Shown piece after piece: positions 1-6,268 of a stretch of DNA of 16,926 bases. The notes under the pieces are model-generated. The model was not told the origin of the DNA. It searched no databases and saw nothing but the letters and a program-made list of their open reading frames with translations. Origin of the DNA: CBDCZI01 sp965224495 (lineage in GTDB: Bacteria; Bacteroidota; Bacteroidia; Cytophagales; JAAEPT01); the NCBI GenBank assembly GCA_965224495.1, contig CBDCZI010000027.1, forward strand, positions 1-16,926. The letters are read 5' to 3'. Position 1 is the stretch's first letter. Each line of letters opens with the position of its first letter. The position numbers and the translations under genes were made by a program.

Positions 1-1
1 A

Positions 2-523
2 AACGGACAAGAGATTTTTGGAAATATTGAGAACAGTCATAAGTTAATTATCGCCTGTGTCAATGGTTATGCTTTAGGTGGAGGTTGCGAATTAGCTATG
101 GCGTGTCATTTACGTGTAGCGTCAGAAAACGCGGTGTTTGCTCAACCAGAAATCAATTTAGGGATTATACCAGGTTATGGAGGCACACAGCGATTGACGC
201 AGTTGGTCGGTAAAGCCAAGGCGATAGAGTTGATGTGTACGGCAGATTATGTCGATGCGAAAGAAGCGTACCGTTTGGGGTTGGTCAATTATGTCTTACC
301 ACAAGATGAAATAATGGCTAAATGCCAAGAAATAATGGCAAAAGTAGTTTCTAAACCACGGATAGCGACAGGATTGATTATTGAAAGTGTCAATGCCGTG
401 TATAACAAAAATGCCAATGGTTATTTGGTAGAAGCCAATTCGTTTAGTGCGTGTACAAAGTCGGGAAATTTTAAAGAAGGAACTCGTGCATTTTTAGAGA
501 AAAGGAAACCTAATTTTGATTAA
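2..523 (+). CDS. Enoyl-CoA hydratase (crotonase family), C-terminal part, 5' end outside window
   Basis: Crotonase-fold enzyme that adds water across the double bond of trans-2-enoyl-CoA, probably in cytoplasmic beta-oxidation or a related acyl-CoA pathway. The frame is open from base 2, and the first internal Met (base 98) is not the real start: the codons before it encode the oxyanion-hole segment VNGYALGGGCELAM. That segment carries the first catalytic Glu (GGGCE). The second catalytic Glu lies in QPEINLGIIPGYGGTQRL, and the C terminus (FLEKRKPNF) matches the family end. Both acids equivalent to Glu144 and Glu164 of rat mitochondrial enoyl-CoA hydratase are therefore present, so the protein should be active as a hydratase rather than only an isomerase. 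About 173 residues are visible; a complete family member has roughly 260, so about a third is missing upstream. Substrate chain length cannot be read from the sequence. Confidence 0.93.
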   Translation, partial: NGQEIFGNIENSHKLIIACVNGYALGGGCELAMACHLRVASENAVFAQPEINLGIIPGYGGTQRLTQLVGKAKAIELMCTADYVDAKEAYRLGLVNYVLPQDEIMAKCQEIMAKVVSKPRIATGLIIESVNAVYNKNANGYLVEANSFSACTKSGNFKEGTRAFLEKRKPNFD

Positions 524-557
524 ACACTCAGTCTATCTCGCTTTATTTAGCTAAAAT

Positions 558-589
558 ATTGGTAAAATGATAAATCTCAGCTATATTGT
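558..589 (+). promoter_or_regulatory. Possible Bacteroidetes-type promoter for the lipoprotein/repeat-protein unit
   Basis: ATTG at 558-561 is followed after 20 bases by TATATTGT at 582-589. This approximates the Bacteroidetes -33 (TTTG) and -7 (TAnnTTTG) elements at about the usual spacing. It lies 28 bases before the ATG at 618, in the gap after the hydratase gene. The -7 match is imperfect, so this is a candidate only. Confidence 0.3.
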
Positions 590-617
590 AGTATAGTTAA
601 CAGTAAAAAACAAAAAT

Positions 618-821
618 ATGAAAAAGTCAATTTTAGCTTTATCAGTAATGGCATTAGTTGCTGTTGGGTGTAGCGAAACAAAAGAAGCGACAGAAACAGT
701 GTCTGCAGAGGTAACAAAAGAAATCAAAGAAGTGGAAGAAGCTTCAAAAAAATTAGAAGATGCATCATCAAAAATTGATGCGTCAGCTGAGAAATTAGAC
801 GAATTACTTAACGGATTATAA
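618..821 (+). CDS. Small helical lipoprotein
   Basis: A 67-residue protein with a lipoprotein signal: basic start (MKK), hydrophobic stretch (residues 4-15) and lipobox VAVGC ending at Cys18, the predicted lipidation site. The mature part (about 50 residues) has no aromatic residues and is rich in Glu, Lys, Ala and Ser. Hydrophobic residues recur every 3-4 positions, so it should form one long amphipathic or coiled-coil helix, a plan similar to Braun's lipoprotein though no homology is claimed. The acidic residues soon after the Cys are compatible with surface export in Bacteroidetes, but that is inference. It sits 12 bases before the next exported helical protein gene and is probably co-transcribed with it. 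Function unknown. Confidence 0.8.
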   Translation: MKKSILALSVMALVAVGCSETKEATETVSAEVTKEIKEVEEASKKLEDASSKIDASAEKLDELLNGL

Positions 822-833
822 AAAAACGAAACG

Positions 834-1421
834 ATGAAAAAAGTTATATTATCAACAGCTCTTTTAGTAGCATTAGTAACAGCATCTTTTGCACAATACG
901 GAGCAGGTTCTCTACAAGATGAGGGAAATAAATTAGGTTCTGATTTATCTACTTCAACAGAAGAAGCAGTAAAAGAAACGAAAGGAAAAGGAAAAGCAAT
1001 TTCTAAACAAGCAAACGCCAAAGGAAAAGCAATTTCTGAAGAAGCAAAAGCGAAAGGGAAAGAACTTACTGATAAAGCTGATGACTTAGTGAAAGAAGCA
1101 AAAGAGAAAGGAAACAAAATTTCTGAAGAAGCAAGTGCAAAAGGGAAAGCGATTTCTGAAGATGCCAAAGCGAAAGGAGACGCAGTTTCTGAAAGTGCTA
1201 AATCAACAACAGAAGAAGCAGCTACTGAAGCAAAAGAAGAAGGGAGTGTTGTAGAAAAAGCAGAGGATAAATTGACAGGAAAAGCTCGTGTAGCTCAAGT
1301 GAAAGAGGCAAAAGTAAAAAATGCAAAAGCATTGAAAAATTCTGTTTCTAAGGGAGAGTCAAAAATCAAAGGAGCAAAAGAGAAAATTGCAAAAGCAATT
1401 AGCCTCTTTAGAATTAGCTAA
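834..1421 (+). CDS. Exported LEA-like 11-residue-repeat protein, C terminus probably frameshifted
   Basis: A 195-residue reading frame with a clear signal peptide (MKKVILSTALLVALVTASFA, cleavage likely before Gln21). It is followed by a very polar Lys/Glu/Ala-rich helical region. Units of the type KGKAISEEAKA recur with KG at residues 52, 63, 74, 92, 103 and 114, an 11-residue spacing with one 18-residue (11+7) step. Hendecad helices of this kind occur in LEA group 3 and other amphipathic helical proteins, so a periplasmic or surface role in desiccation, membrane or stress protection is conceivable but unproven. The last residues (ISLFRIS) break the composition abruptly. In the +1 frame the helical composition continues to a stop at 1534-1536, so the original gene was probably 834-1536 (about 233 residues). 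No specific family was recognised for the repeat region. Confidence 0.75.
   Translation: MKKVILSTALLVALVTASFAQYGAGSLQDEGNKLGSDLSTSTEEAVKETKGKGKAISKQANAKGKAISEEAKAKGKELTDKADDLVKEAKEKGNKISEEASAKGKAISEDAKAKGDAVSESAKSTTEEAATEAKEEGSVVEKAEDKLTGKARVAQVKEAKVKNAKALKNSVSKGESKIKGAKEKIAKAISLFRIS
987..1205 (+). repeat. In-frame 33-bp (11-residue) tandem repeats
   Basis: Protein-level repeats KGKAISKQANA, KGKAISEEAKA, KGKELTDKADD, KGNKISEEASA, KGKAISEDAKA and KGDAVSESAKS correspond to diverged 33-base units, with 21 extra bases (7 residues) between the third and fourth. The first, second and fifth units share near-identical DNA (aaaggaaaagcaatttctgaa type), which suggests growth by duplication. Confidence 0.8.
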
Positions 1422-1536
1422 AAAAGAAGGGTCTATTTCTGATGAAGCTTATACAGCAAAGAAAGAAAAGATTGCAGAAGCAGAAGCTGGTGTGAAAGCA
1501 TTGGAAGCTGACGTAGAAGCAGGGAAGGGATTATAG
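1396..1536 (+). pseudogene. Out-of-frame C-terminal segment of the repeat protein, SHOCT-like
   Basis: The frame one base ahead of the upstream gene is open from 1336 to the TAG at 1534-1536. From 1396 it encodes QLASLELAKKEGSISDEAY followed by a Lys/Glu/Ala-rich helix ending in GKGL. The pattern LxxLxxxKKxGxISDExYxxKKxKI resembles the SHOCT short C-terminal domain, and its composition matches the preceding repeat region. It has no start codon of its own nearby. One extra base in the A run at 1391-1394 (AAAA for AAA) would explain the break, giving ...KIAKQLASLELAKK... after repair. It could be a true mutation, a sequencing or assembly indel in a homopolymer or, less likely, programmed +1 frameshifting. 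Confidence 0.65.
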
Positions 1537-1566
1537 GTCCAAAGATATTAGGCGCAAGAGTCTAAG

Positions 1567-1600
1567 CCGACAGTTTATTTTATAAGCTGTCGGTTTTTTT
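1567..1600 (+). terminator. Rho-independent terminator after the repeat-protein gene
   Basis: CCGACAG (1567-1573) pairs with CTGTCGG (1587-1593). The stem extends by TTTA/TAAG with one G-T wobble, and a run of seven T (1594-1600) follows. It lies 30 bases past the TAG at 1534, supporting that stop as the original gene end. Confidence 0.85.
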
Positions 1601-1693
1601 ATGTTAAAAAAATACCGTATGTTAGATAATAAGATGCTGATTATCATTCTTAGCACTGACTTTTATCAATTTATTCTTTTTAACCCTTAAGCG

Positions 1694-2977
1694 ATGAGTA
1701 TTCATTTACAACCAATGAGCCAACATTACCAAATTGTAATCGTAGGAGGTGGAACAGCAGGAATTATGACTGCGAGCCAACTTTTAAAACAAGACAGTAG
1801 TTTAAAAATTGCTTTAATAGAGCCAGCTGATGTACATTATTACCAACCCGCGTGGACATTGGTCGGTGCAGGAACGTATGATTTTGATAAAACAGCTCGT
1901 CCGATGAAAGACGTAATGCCATCAGGATTGGATTGGATAAAAGATTTTGCTACAGGATTTAAACCTGAGGAAAATACCGTAACAACAAGAGGTAAAGGCG
2001 ATTTTACTTACGATTATTTAATTGCCGCGCCAGGTTTGGTGATGGATACCTCTTTGATAGAAGGACTGACAGAAGCCTTAGGGAAAGGTGTTGTTTGTAG
2101 TAACTACACCGACCCAAAACACACTTGGGAGGTTTTAAAGAATTTCAAAGGAGGGAATGCTATTTTTACGCAACCCACAACACCAATTAAATGTGGTGGA
2201 GCACCTCAAAAAATCGCTTACATGGCGGCTGATTATATCAGAAAACAAGGGCTTCAAGATAAATCAAACGTAGTATTTGCAACACCAGGTTCTGTGATAT
2301 TTGGCGTGAAGCCGATAGCACACACTTTGATGCAGGTAATCGCTGATTATGATATTCATTTCAAACCACAATACGCACCGATAAAAATCGATGGCGAGAA
2401 AAAAATCATCACGTTCAAAATGGTCGGAGCAGGTGAGAATATGTGTATGATTAACGAAGAAAACGCATTAAATGAAACCGCAACAGGAGACGCAGTTTTA
2501 GAAATGCCTTTTGATATGTTACACATTGCTCCACCTCAAAGAGCACCAACGTTTATCAAAGAATCGCCTTTGGTCAACGAGGCAGGCTGGTTAGATGTTG
2601 ATCACAACAGTATGCAACACAACAAATACCCTAATATTTTTGGGTTAGGAGACGTGGCAGCGTTACCGACGGCCAAAACAGGAGCCGCTATTAGAAAACA
2701 AGCCCCTGTTGTTGTTGAGAATATTTTGAGTTTGATAGCCAACAACAAAGTATCAAACAACTCATACAATGGTTATTCGTCTTGCCCATTGGTTACGGGA
2801 TATGGCAAAATGGTTTTGGCAGAATTTGATTACCAAAGTAATTTCACGCCCGACCCAAAACTCAAGCGTTTGTTTATTAAAGACAGCTCAAAACAACATT
2901 GGCGTCTTTGGTTATTGAAAAAATATATGCTCCCTTATATGTATTGGAACAAAATGCTGAAAGGCGAAAAAGTATAA
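1694..2977 (+). CDS. sqr: Sulfide:quinone oxidoreductase, type II (SQOR/Hmt2-like)
   Basis: FAD-dependent membrane-associated enzyme that oxidises sulfide to sulfane sulfur and passes electrons to the quinone pool. The 427-residue protein has an N-terminal Rossmann motif VGGGTAG (residues 17-23), the segment PIKCGGAPQKIAY with redox Cys167, a second FAD-binding segment FGLGDVAALPTAKTGAA (316-332), and SSCPLVTGYGKMVLAEFDY with redox Cys364. Both Cys correspond to the catalytic pair of human SQOR, and the surrounding blocks are very close to that type. The C terminus (KKYMLPYMYWNKMLKGE) matches the amphipathic membrane-attachment tail. Met8 is an alternative start. No persulfide dioxygenase or rhodanese gene is adjacent, and terminators lie on both sides, so it is probably transcribed alone. 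It may serve sulfide detoxification or supplementary respiration. Confidence 0.93.
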   Translation: MSIHLQPMSQHYQIVIVGGGTAGIMTASQLLKQDSSLKIALIEPADVHYYQPAWTLVGAGTYDFDKTARPMKDVMPSGLDWIKDFATGFKPEENTVTTRGKGDFTYDYLIAAPGLVMDTSLIEGLTEALGKGVVCSNYTDPKHTWEVLKNFKGGNAIFTQPTTPIKCGGAPQKIAYMAADYIRKQGLQDKSNVVFATPGSVIFGVKPIAHTLMQVIADYDIHFKPQYAPIKIDGEKKIITFKMVGAGENMCMINEENALNETATGDAVLEMPFDMLHIAPPQRAPTFIKESPLVNEAGWLDVDHNSMQHNKYPNIFGLGDVAALPTAKTGAAIRKQAPVVVENILSLIANNKVSNNSYNGYSSCPLVTGYGKMVLAEFDYQSNFTPDPKLKRLFIKDSSKQHWRLWLLKKYMLPYMYWNKMLKGEKV

Positions 2978-2985
2978 AAATTAAG

Positions 2986-3014
2986 AGGGGATGTTTTGGA
3001 GCATCCCCTTTTTT
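2986..3014 (+). terminator. Rho-independent terminator after sqr
   Basis: AGGGGATG (2986-2993) and CATCCCCT (3002-3009) form a perfect 8-bp stem with an 8-base loop, followed by a T run to 3014. It starts 8 bases after the sqr stop codon. Confidence 0.88.
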
Positions 3015-3059
3015 ATTACCGGATTGTTCGCTTTTTTTATCAAAAACAGCGATAGAAAG

Positions 3060-3235
3060 GAAATTAGTCGGTAAATGCAAGAGCGGGGCGGGCTATACGT
3101 TGCAATCTTTTTGGTGGAAGAGTTGTTGTTATTTGGAAGAGCAGACTTACCACATTCTTTTTCTTAACTTAAGAAAAAGCAAAGAACCAAAAAGGATTTT
3201 CTCTGCTATCCCTATGCCGAGCGCTAGACAACTGT
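3060..3235. repeat. Probable dispersed intergenic repeat with a 23-bp palindrome
   Basis: No convincing gene lies between the sqr terminator and the promoter at 3332. The stretch has a local GC-rich patch (gagcggggcgggctatacg, about 3080-3098) and a second block (ctgctatccctatgccgagc, about 3202-3221), both unlike the AT-rich spacers elsewhere. Between them, CTTTTTCTTAA (3157-3167) and TTAAGAAAAAG (3169-3179) form a perfect 11-bp inverted repeat around one base. From memory, similar blocks recur between genes in Bacteroidetes chromosomes, but this was not checked. A 30-codon frame starting at 3074 exists but has no support. Confidence 0.45.
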
Positions 3236-3331
3236 AATTAAAGTCTCTCGAAAAAAAGCACAACTAGCAAAAAAAAAATACAATCCTAACATAATTTAGC
3301 AGTCGGCTTCCGACCTTCCGACCAAAAGCTG

Positions 3332-3339
3332 TACCTTTG
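3332..3339 (+). promoter_or_regulatory. Bacteroidetes -7 promoter element for the atp operon
   Basis: TACCTTTG matches the Bacteroidetes -7 consensus TAnnTTTG exactly and ends 23 bases before the ATG at 3363, leaving a leader of about 15-20 bases. A clear -33 TTG is not seen about 20 bases upstream. It is the best promoter in the 385-base gap before the ATP synthase genes. Confidence 0.55.
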
Positions 3340-3362
3340 TCTTTATATATAGAACCTTACTG

Positions 3363-3749
3363 ATGCCAAAGAAATTTCTCATTTACCTTACCGCCTTTTT
3401 TGTTTTATTTGCGTTACTCACAGGATACTGTGTCGAAGAAAATATTTGGCAAGGGTTTTTTCATCCAAAAGGAGCAATTACAAATTTATTTTTTTATTTA
3501 ATCACTGTCATCATACATTTTGTAGGTGTTTATGTAAATGAGAAATTCAAACCCTCTTTTACTCAAGTTTACCTCTTAATCATTGGGTTTAGGCTTTTTG
3601 GGTCACTTTCTTATTTTTTAATTATGTGGAGTTACCATTATGAAGGGATGATGAGTTTCACTTTAAATTTTTTATTCCTATATTTCTTCTACACAGTGTT
3701 TGAAATATCTAGCTTAATAACTAACTTGCGACCTCATTTGAAAAGCTAG
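3363..3749 (+). CDS. Four-helix membrane protein in the AtpI position
   Basis: A 128-residue, very hydrophobic protein with four likely membrane helices (about residues 5-22, 38-58, 66-88 and 97-119) and basic or polar ends. Size, helix number and position as first gene of the ATP synthase operon, 11 bases before atpB, match AtpI (subunit I), which aids c-ring assembly and ion uptake in other bacteria. The sequence itself has no AtpI motif I can recognise, so the call rests on context and topology. No separate AtpZ-like gene is seen upstream. It is presumably co-transcribed with atpB from the TACCTTTG box at 3332. Confidence 0.6.
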   Translation: MPKKFLIYLTAFFVLFALLTGYCVEENIWQGFFHPKGAITNLFFYLITVIIHFVGVYVNEKFKPSFTQVYLLIIGFRLFGSLSYFLIMWSYHYEGMMSFTLNFLFLYFFYTVFEISSLITNLRPHLKS

Positions 3750-3760
3750 TTAAAAAAGCA

Positions 3761-4900
3761 ATGGAAATTCTTCATACAAACTCTATTTTCGGTATTAAAA
3801 AGGTATTGTTATCTTTAGTTATAGCAATAGCTTCATTCGGAGCATTTGCGGGCAGTCAAGAGACTGGTCACGGAGCAAAAATAGATGCACATACAGAAAG
3901 TACGCACGGAGAAGAAAAAAAACCTTTTGACGCAGTGACTATGATTATGCATCACATCTCTGATGCACACGAGTTTCATATTGCAGGAGACTTAACTATG
4001 CCGTTGCCAGTTATCTTATATACAGAAAAAGGATTGGTTACTTTTATGTCAAGTGAGTTTCAACACGATGACCACGGGCACCAGGTAGTTGAAAAGAAAG
4101 GATTAAAATTCATAAAAAATCACGAACACATCTATTACGCAGCAAGTGCAGACGCTCACGGCGGACACGTTACTTTAGATGCTGAAGGAGGAATAACAAA
4201 CAAAGCACCTTTAGATTTTTCAATTACTAAAAATGTGTTTTCAATGATTATGTCAGCAGTTTTGTTGTTGATTATCTTTATTAGTGTGGCATCAGCTTAC
4301 AAAAAGAGAGGTGTCAACTCAGCACCATCAGGATTTCAAAATGTAATGGAAACACTGATTGTCTTTGTAAGAGACGAAATACTTAAACCAAACATTACAT
4401 CCTCTAAAGTTGATAAATTCTTACCTTACTTATTGACGGTCTTCTTCTTTATCTGGATAAACAACATGATAGGGTTGATTCCTTTCTATCCATTTAGTTC
4501 AAACTTAACAGGTAACATTGCTTTTACCTTAACATTGGCAGTTTGTACGATGATTATTACAAATGTTAATGGTAACAAAAATTATTGGGGACATATCTTT
4601 TGGATGCCAGGTGTACCTGCAGCGATGAAGATTGTTTTAGCACCTATCGAGTTAATAGGTGTATTCACTAAGCCATTCGCTTTGATGGTTCGTTTGTTTG
4701 CGAACATCACAGCAGGTCACATTATCATTTTATCTTTAATCTCTGTCATATTCAGTATGGGGTTAGCTTGGGCGTCTTTATCAGCACCACTAACTTTATT
4801 TATGAATGTTTTAGAGTTGTTGGTTGCTTTCTTACAAGCTTATGTGTTTACTTTGCTTTCAGCATTGTTTATCGGACAAGCAGTAGATGACCATCATTAA
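3761..4900 (+). CDS. atpB: ATP synthase F0 subunit a
   Basis: Membrane stator subunit forming the proton half-channels against the c-ring. The 379-residue protein is much longer than the E. coli subunit (271). It starts with a signal-peptide-like segment (hydrophobic residues 15-30, ending FGAFA), then a His-rich periplasmic region (about residues 31-150, with 14 His, including HHISDAHEFH at 64-73). Membrane helices follow from about residue 155. The essential arginine is Arg311 in MVRLFANITAGH; other channel residues are in APIELIG (294-300) and VAFLQAYVF (355-363, Gln359). The C terminus ends DDHH. The N-terminal extension with a signal peptide appears to be usual for Bacteroidetes subunit a. 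It lies 40 bases before atpE in the same operon. Confidence 0.97.
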   Translation: MEILHTNSIFGIKKVLLSLVIAIASFGAFAGSQETGHGAKIDAHTESTHGEEKKPFDAVTMIMHHISDAHEFHIAGDLTMPLPVILYTEKGLVTFMSSEFQHDDHGHQVVEKKGLKFIKNHEHIYYAASADAHGGHVTLDAEGGITNKAPLDFSITKNVFSMIMSAVLLLIIFISVASAYKKRGVNSAPSGFQNVMETLIVFVRDEILKPNITSSKVDKFLPYLLTVFFFIWINNMIGLIPFYPFSSNLTGNIAFTLTLAVCTMIITNVNGNKNYWGHIFWMPGVPAAMKIVLAPIELIGVFTKPFALMVRLFANITAGHIIILSLISVIFSMGLAWASLSAPLTLFMNVLELLVAFLQAYVFTLLSALFIGQAVDDHH

Positions 4901-4940
4901 TAAATAGTAAATAAGTTAAATTAAATAAATAGTAGAAAAG

Positions 4941-5147
4941 ATGACTGGAACATTAGCAGCAATCGGAGCAGGTATCGCAGTAGTAGGAGCGGGACTTGGA
5001 ATTGGACAAATTGGAAGTAAGGCAATGGATGCTATGGCTCGTCAGCCAGAAGCAGCTGGTCAAATCCAAACTGGGATGATTATAGCAGCAGCTCTTATTG
5101 AGGGTGTAGCTTTATTCGGAGTAGTAGTAGCGTTAATCGCTAAGTAA
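4941..5147 (+). CDS. atpE: ATP synthase F0 subunit c
   Basis: Hairpin membrane protein that forms the rotary c-ring. In its 68 residues, helix 1 is Gly/Ala-rich (GAGIAVVGAGLGIG), the polar loop is ARQPEAA (33-39) and helix 2 holds the ion-carrying Glu54 (AALIEGVALFG). Glu54 is followed by Gly-Val rather than Ser/Thr, and the residue at the Na+-ligand Gln position of Ilyobacter (13 before the loop Arg) is Ile21. Proton rather than sodium coupling is therefore expected. A terminator-like hairpin follows eight bases after the stop codon and could raise c-subunit mRNA over the downstream genes. Confidence 0.97.
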   Translation: MTGTLAAIGAGIAVVGAGLGIGQIGSKAMDAMARQPEAAGQIQTGMIIAAALIEGVALFGVVVALIAK

Positions 5148-5154
5148 TTGAATT

Positions 5155-5184
5155 AACCTGTAGCGGTTGGCTACAGGTTTTTTT
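5155..5184 (+). terminator. Terminator-like hairpin between atpE and atpF
   Basis: AACCTGTAGC (5155-5164) and GCTACAGGTT (5170-5179) form a perfect 10-bp stem with a 5-base loop (GGTTG), followed by Ts to 5184. This is the form of an intrinsic terminator, yet it sits inside the operon 8 bases after the atpE stop codon and about 40 bases before atpF. Partial read-through, or mRNA 3'-end protection, would give more atpE message than downstream message, in line with the many c subunits per complex. Confidence 0.8.
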
Positions 5185-5223
5185 ACTTTCCTTTTTTAAT
5201 TTAACTTAAAAAAAATTTAAAAC

Positions 5224-5721
5224 ATGGATTTAATAACGCCAAGTGTAGGCTTAATCTTTTGGACAACAATAGTATTTGTTACCCTTTTCTTCTTATTGTT
5301 GAAGTTTGCGTGGAAACCAATTGTTGGAGCATTAAAGACAAGAGAGCAATCTATTCACGATGCTTTAGCAGCAGCAGATATTGCAAAGCTTGAAATGGAA
5401 GAATTGCAGTCTAGTAACCAAAAGTTATTGGATGAAGCAAAAATCGAGAGAGCAAAACTAATCGAGGAAGCAAGAACAACAGCCAAAGGAATAGTAAGTG
5501 ATGCTACATCACAAGCAACATCAGAGGCAGAGTCTTTACTTTCAAAAGCAAAAATCGCTATCGAAGGAGAAAAGAAATCGGCATTAGCTGAAATCAAGAA
5601 CTTAGCGAGTGAGTTGTCGTTGGATATTGCTGAAAAGATTTTGAAAAAAGAATTAAGCGATAAACCTGCACAAGAGCAGTTAATCGAAAGTTACATCAAA
5701 GAAGCAAACTTCACTGTATAA
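5224..5721 (+). CDS. atpF: ATP synthase F0 subunit b
   Basis: Peripheral stalk subunit linking F0 to F1. In its 165 residues, one membrane helix lies near the N terminus (about residues 8-30, PSVGLIFWTTIVFV...), ending in the typical KFAWKPI. A long charged helix follows (about residues 35-155) for b-b coiled-coil dimerisation, containing the usual RE motif (TREQSIHDAL) and repeated Ala/Glu/Lys. Its stop codon overlaps the atpH start by one base (TAATG), indicating translational coupling. Confidence 0.96.
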   Translation: MDLITPSVGLIFWTTIVFVTLFFLLLKFAWKPIVGALKTREQSIHDALAAADIAKLEMEELQSSNQKLLDEAKIERAKLIEEARTTAKGIVSDATSQATSEAESLLSKAKIAIEGEKKSALAEIKNLASELSLDIAEKILKKELSDKPAQEQLIESYIKEANFTV

Positions 5722-6263
5722 TGTCAGCTTCAATTCGAATTGCAAGACGTTATGCAAAGGCAATAGTTTCTCTAGCTTCGGATACGAATAAGCTAGAAGA
5801 AGTGAAAGCTGATATGGAGTCTTTTTTATCTGTTTCAGAATCTAATAGAGATTTTGAATTAATGTTGAACAGTCCAATTGTTCCTCAAGAGAAAAAGATT
5901 TCTATATTGAAAGCTATATTTGATGGAAAAGTTTCTGAAATCTCTCTAAATTTATTTAGATTGTTATCAGAAAAAAAGAGAGAAGCTTACTTAACAGCAA
6001 TTGCAACCGAATTCCTTAATCAGTACAATGAACTGAAAGGAATTGTAGTAGCAACACTTTATACCGCTGCAGCAGTAGGAACATCAATCAAAAACTCGGC
6101 TAAGCAATTAGTAGAGAAAGGAACAGGAAAACAAGTGATTCTGAATGAAGTTATTCAAGAAGATTTAATTGGGGGTTATATTCTTCGAGTAGAGGATATC
6201 CAATTAGACACTTCAGTAAAGAGTCAATTAAATAAATTACGAATTAAATTTAAAAACGCTTAA
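5721..6263 (+). CDS. atpH: ATP synthase F1 subunit delta
   Basis: Top-of-stalk subunit joining the b dimer to the alpha3beta3 head; the 180-residue length is normal. The N-terminal helical bundle begins with the conserved RIARRYAKAIVSLA. The C-terminal part contains the family signature around GGYILRVEDIQLDTSVKSQL (residues 150-169), which follows the pattern GG...V.D..LD.S....L. The start overlaps the atpF stop (TAATG), and atpA begins 5 bases after its stop, so the genes are tightly coupled. Confidence 0.95.
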   Translation: MSASIRIARRYAKAIVSLASDTNKLEEVKADMESFLSVSESNRDFELMLNSPIVPQEKKISILKAIFDGKVSEISLNLFRLLSEKKREAYLTAIATEFLNQYNELKGIVVATLYTAAAVGTSIKNSAKQLVEKGTGKQVILNEVIQEDLIGGYILRVEDIQLDTSVKSQLNKLRIKFKNA

Positions 6264-6268
6264 TAGGT

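Noticed and set aside
581..1168. Long minus-strand frame opposite the lipoprotein and repeat-protein genes
   Set aside because: Its Phe/Ser/Ala repeats are the antisense reading of the Lys/Glu/Ala repeats on the plus strand. The plus-strand proteins have signal peptides and good gene context.
1601..1693. Promoter in front of sqr
   Set aside because: No good TAnnTTTG with a spaced TTTG was found. TATGTTAG at about 1619 is too weak to report as a feature.
3074..3166. 30-codon plus-strand frame (MQERGGLYVAIFLVEE...) in the sqr-atp gap
   Set aside because: It lies in what looks like a dispersed repeat, has no leader or neighbour support, and ends within the palindrome. Nothing indicates it is translated.
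2899..3237. Plus-strand frame overlapping the end of sqr and running into the spacer
   Set aside because: It overlaps the conserved C terminus of SQR, crosses the terminator and has no recognisable domain.
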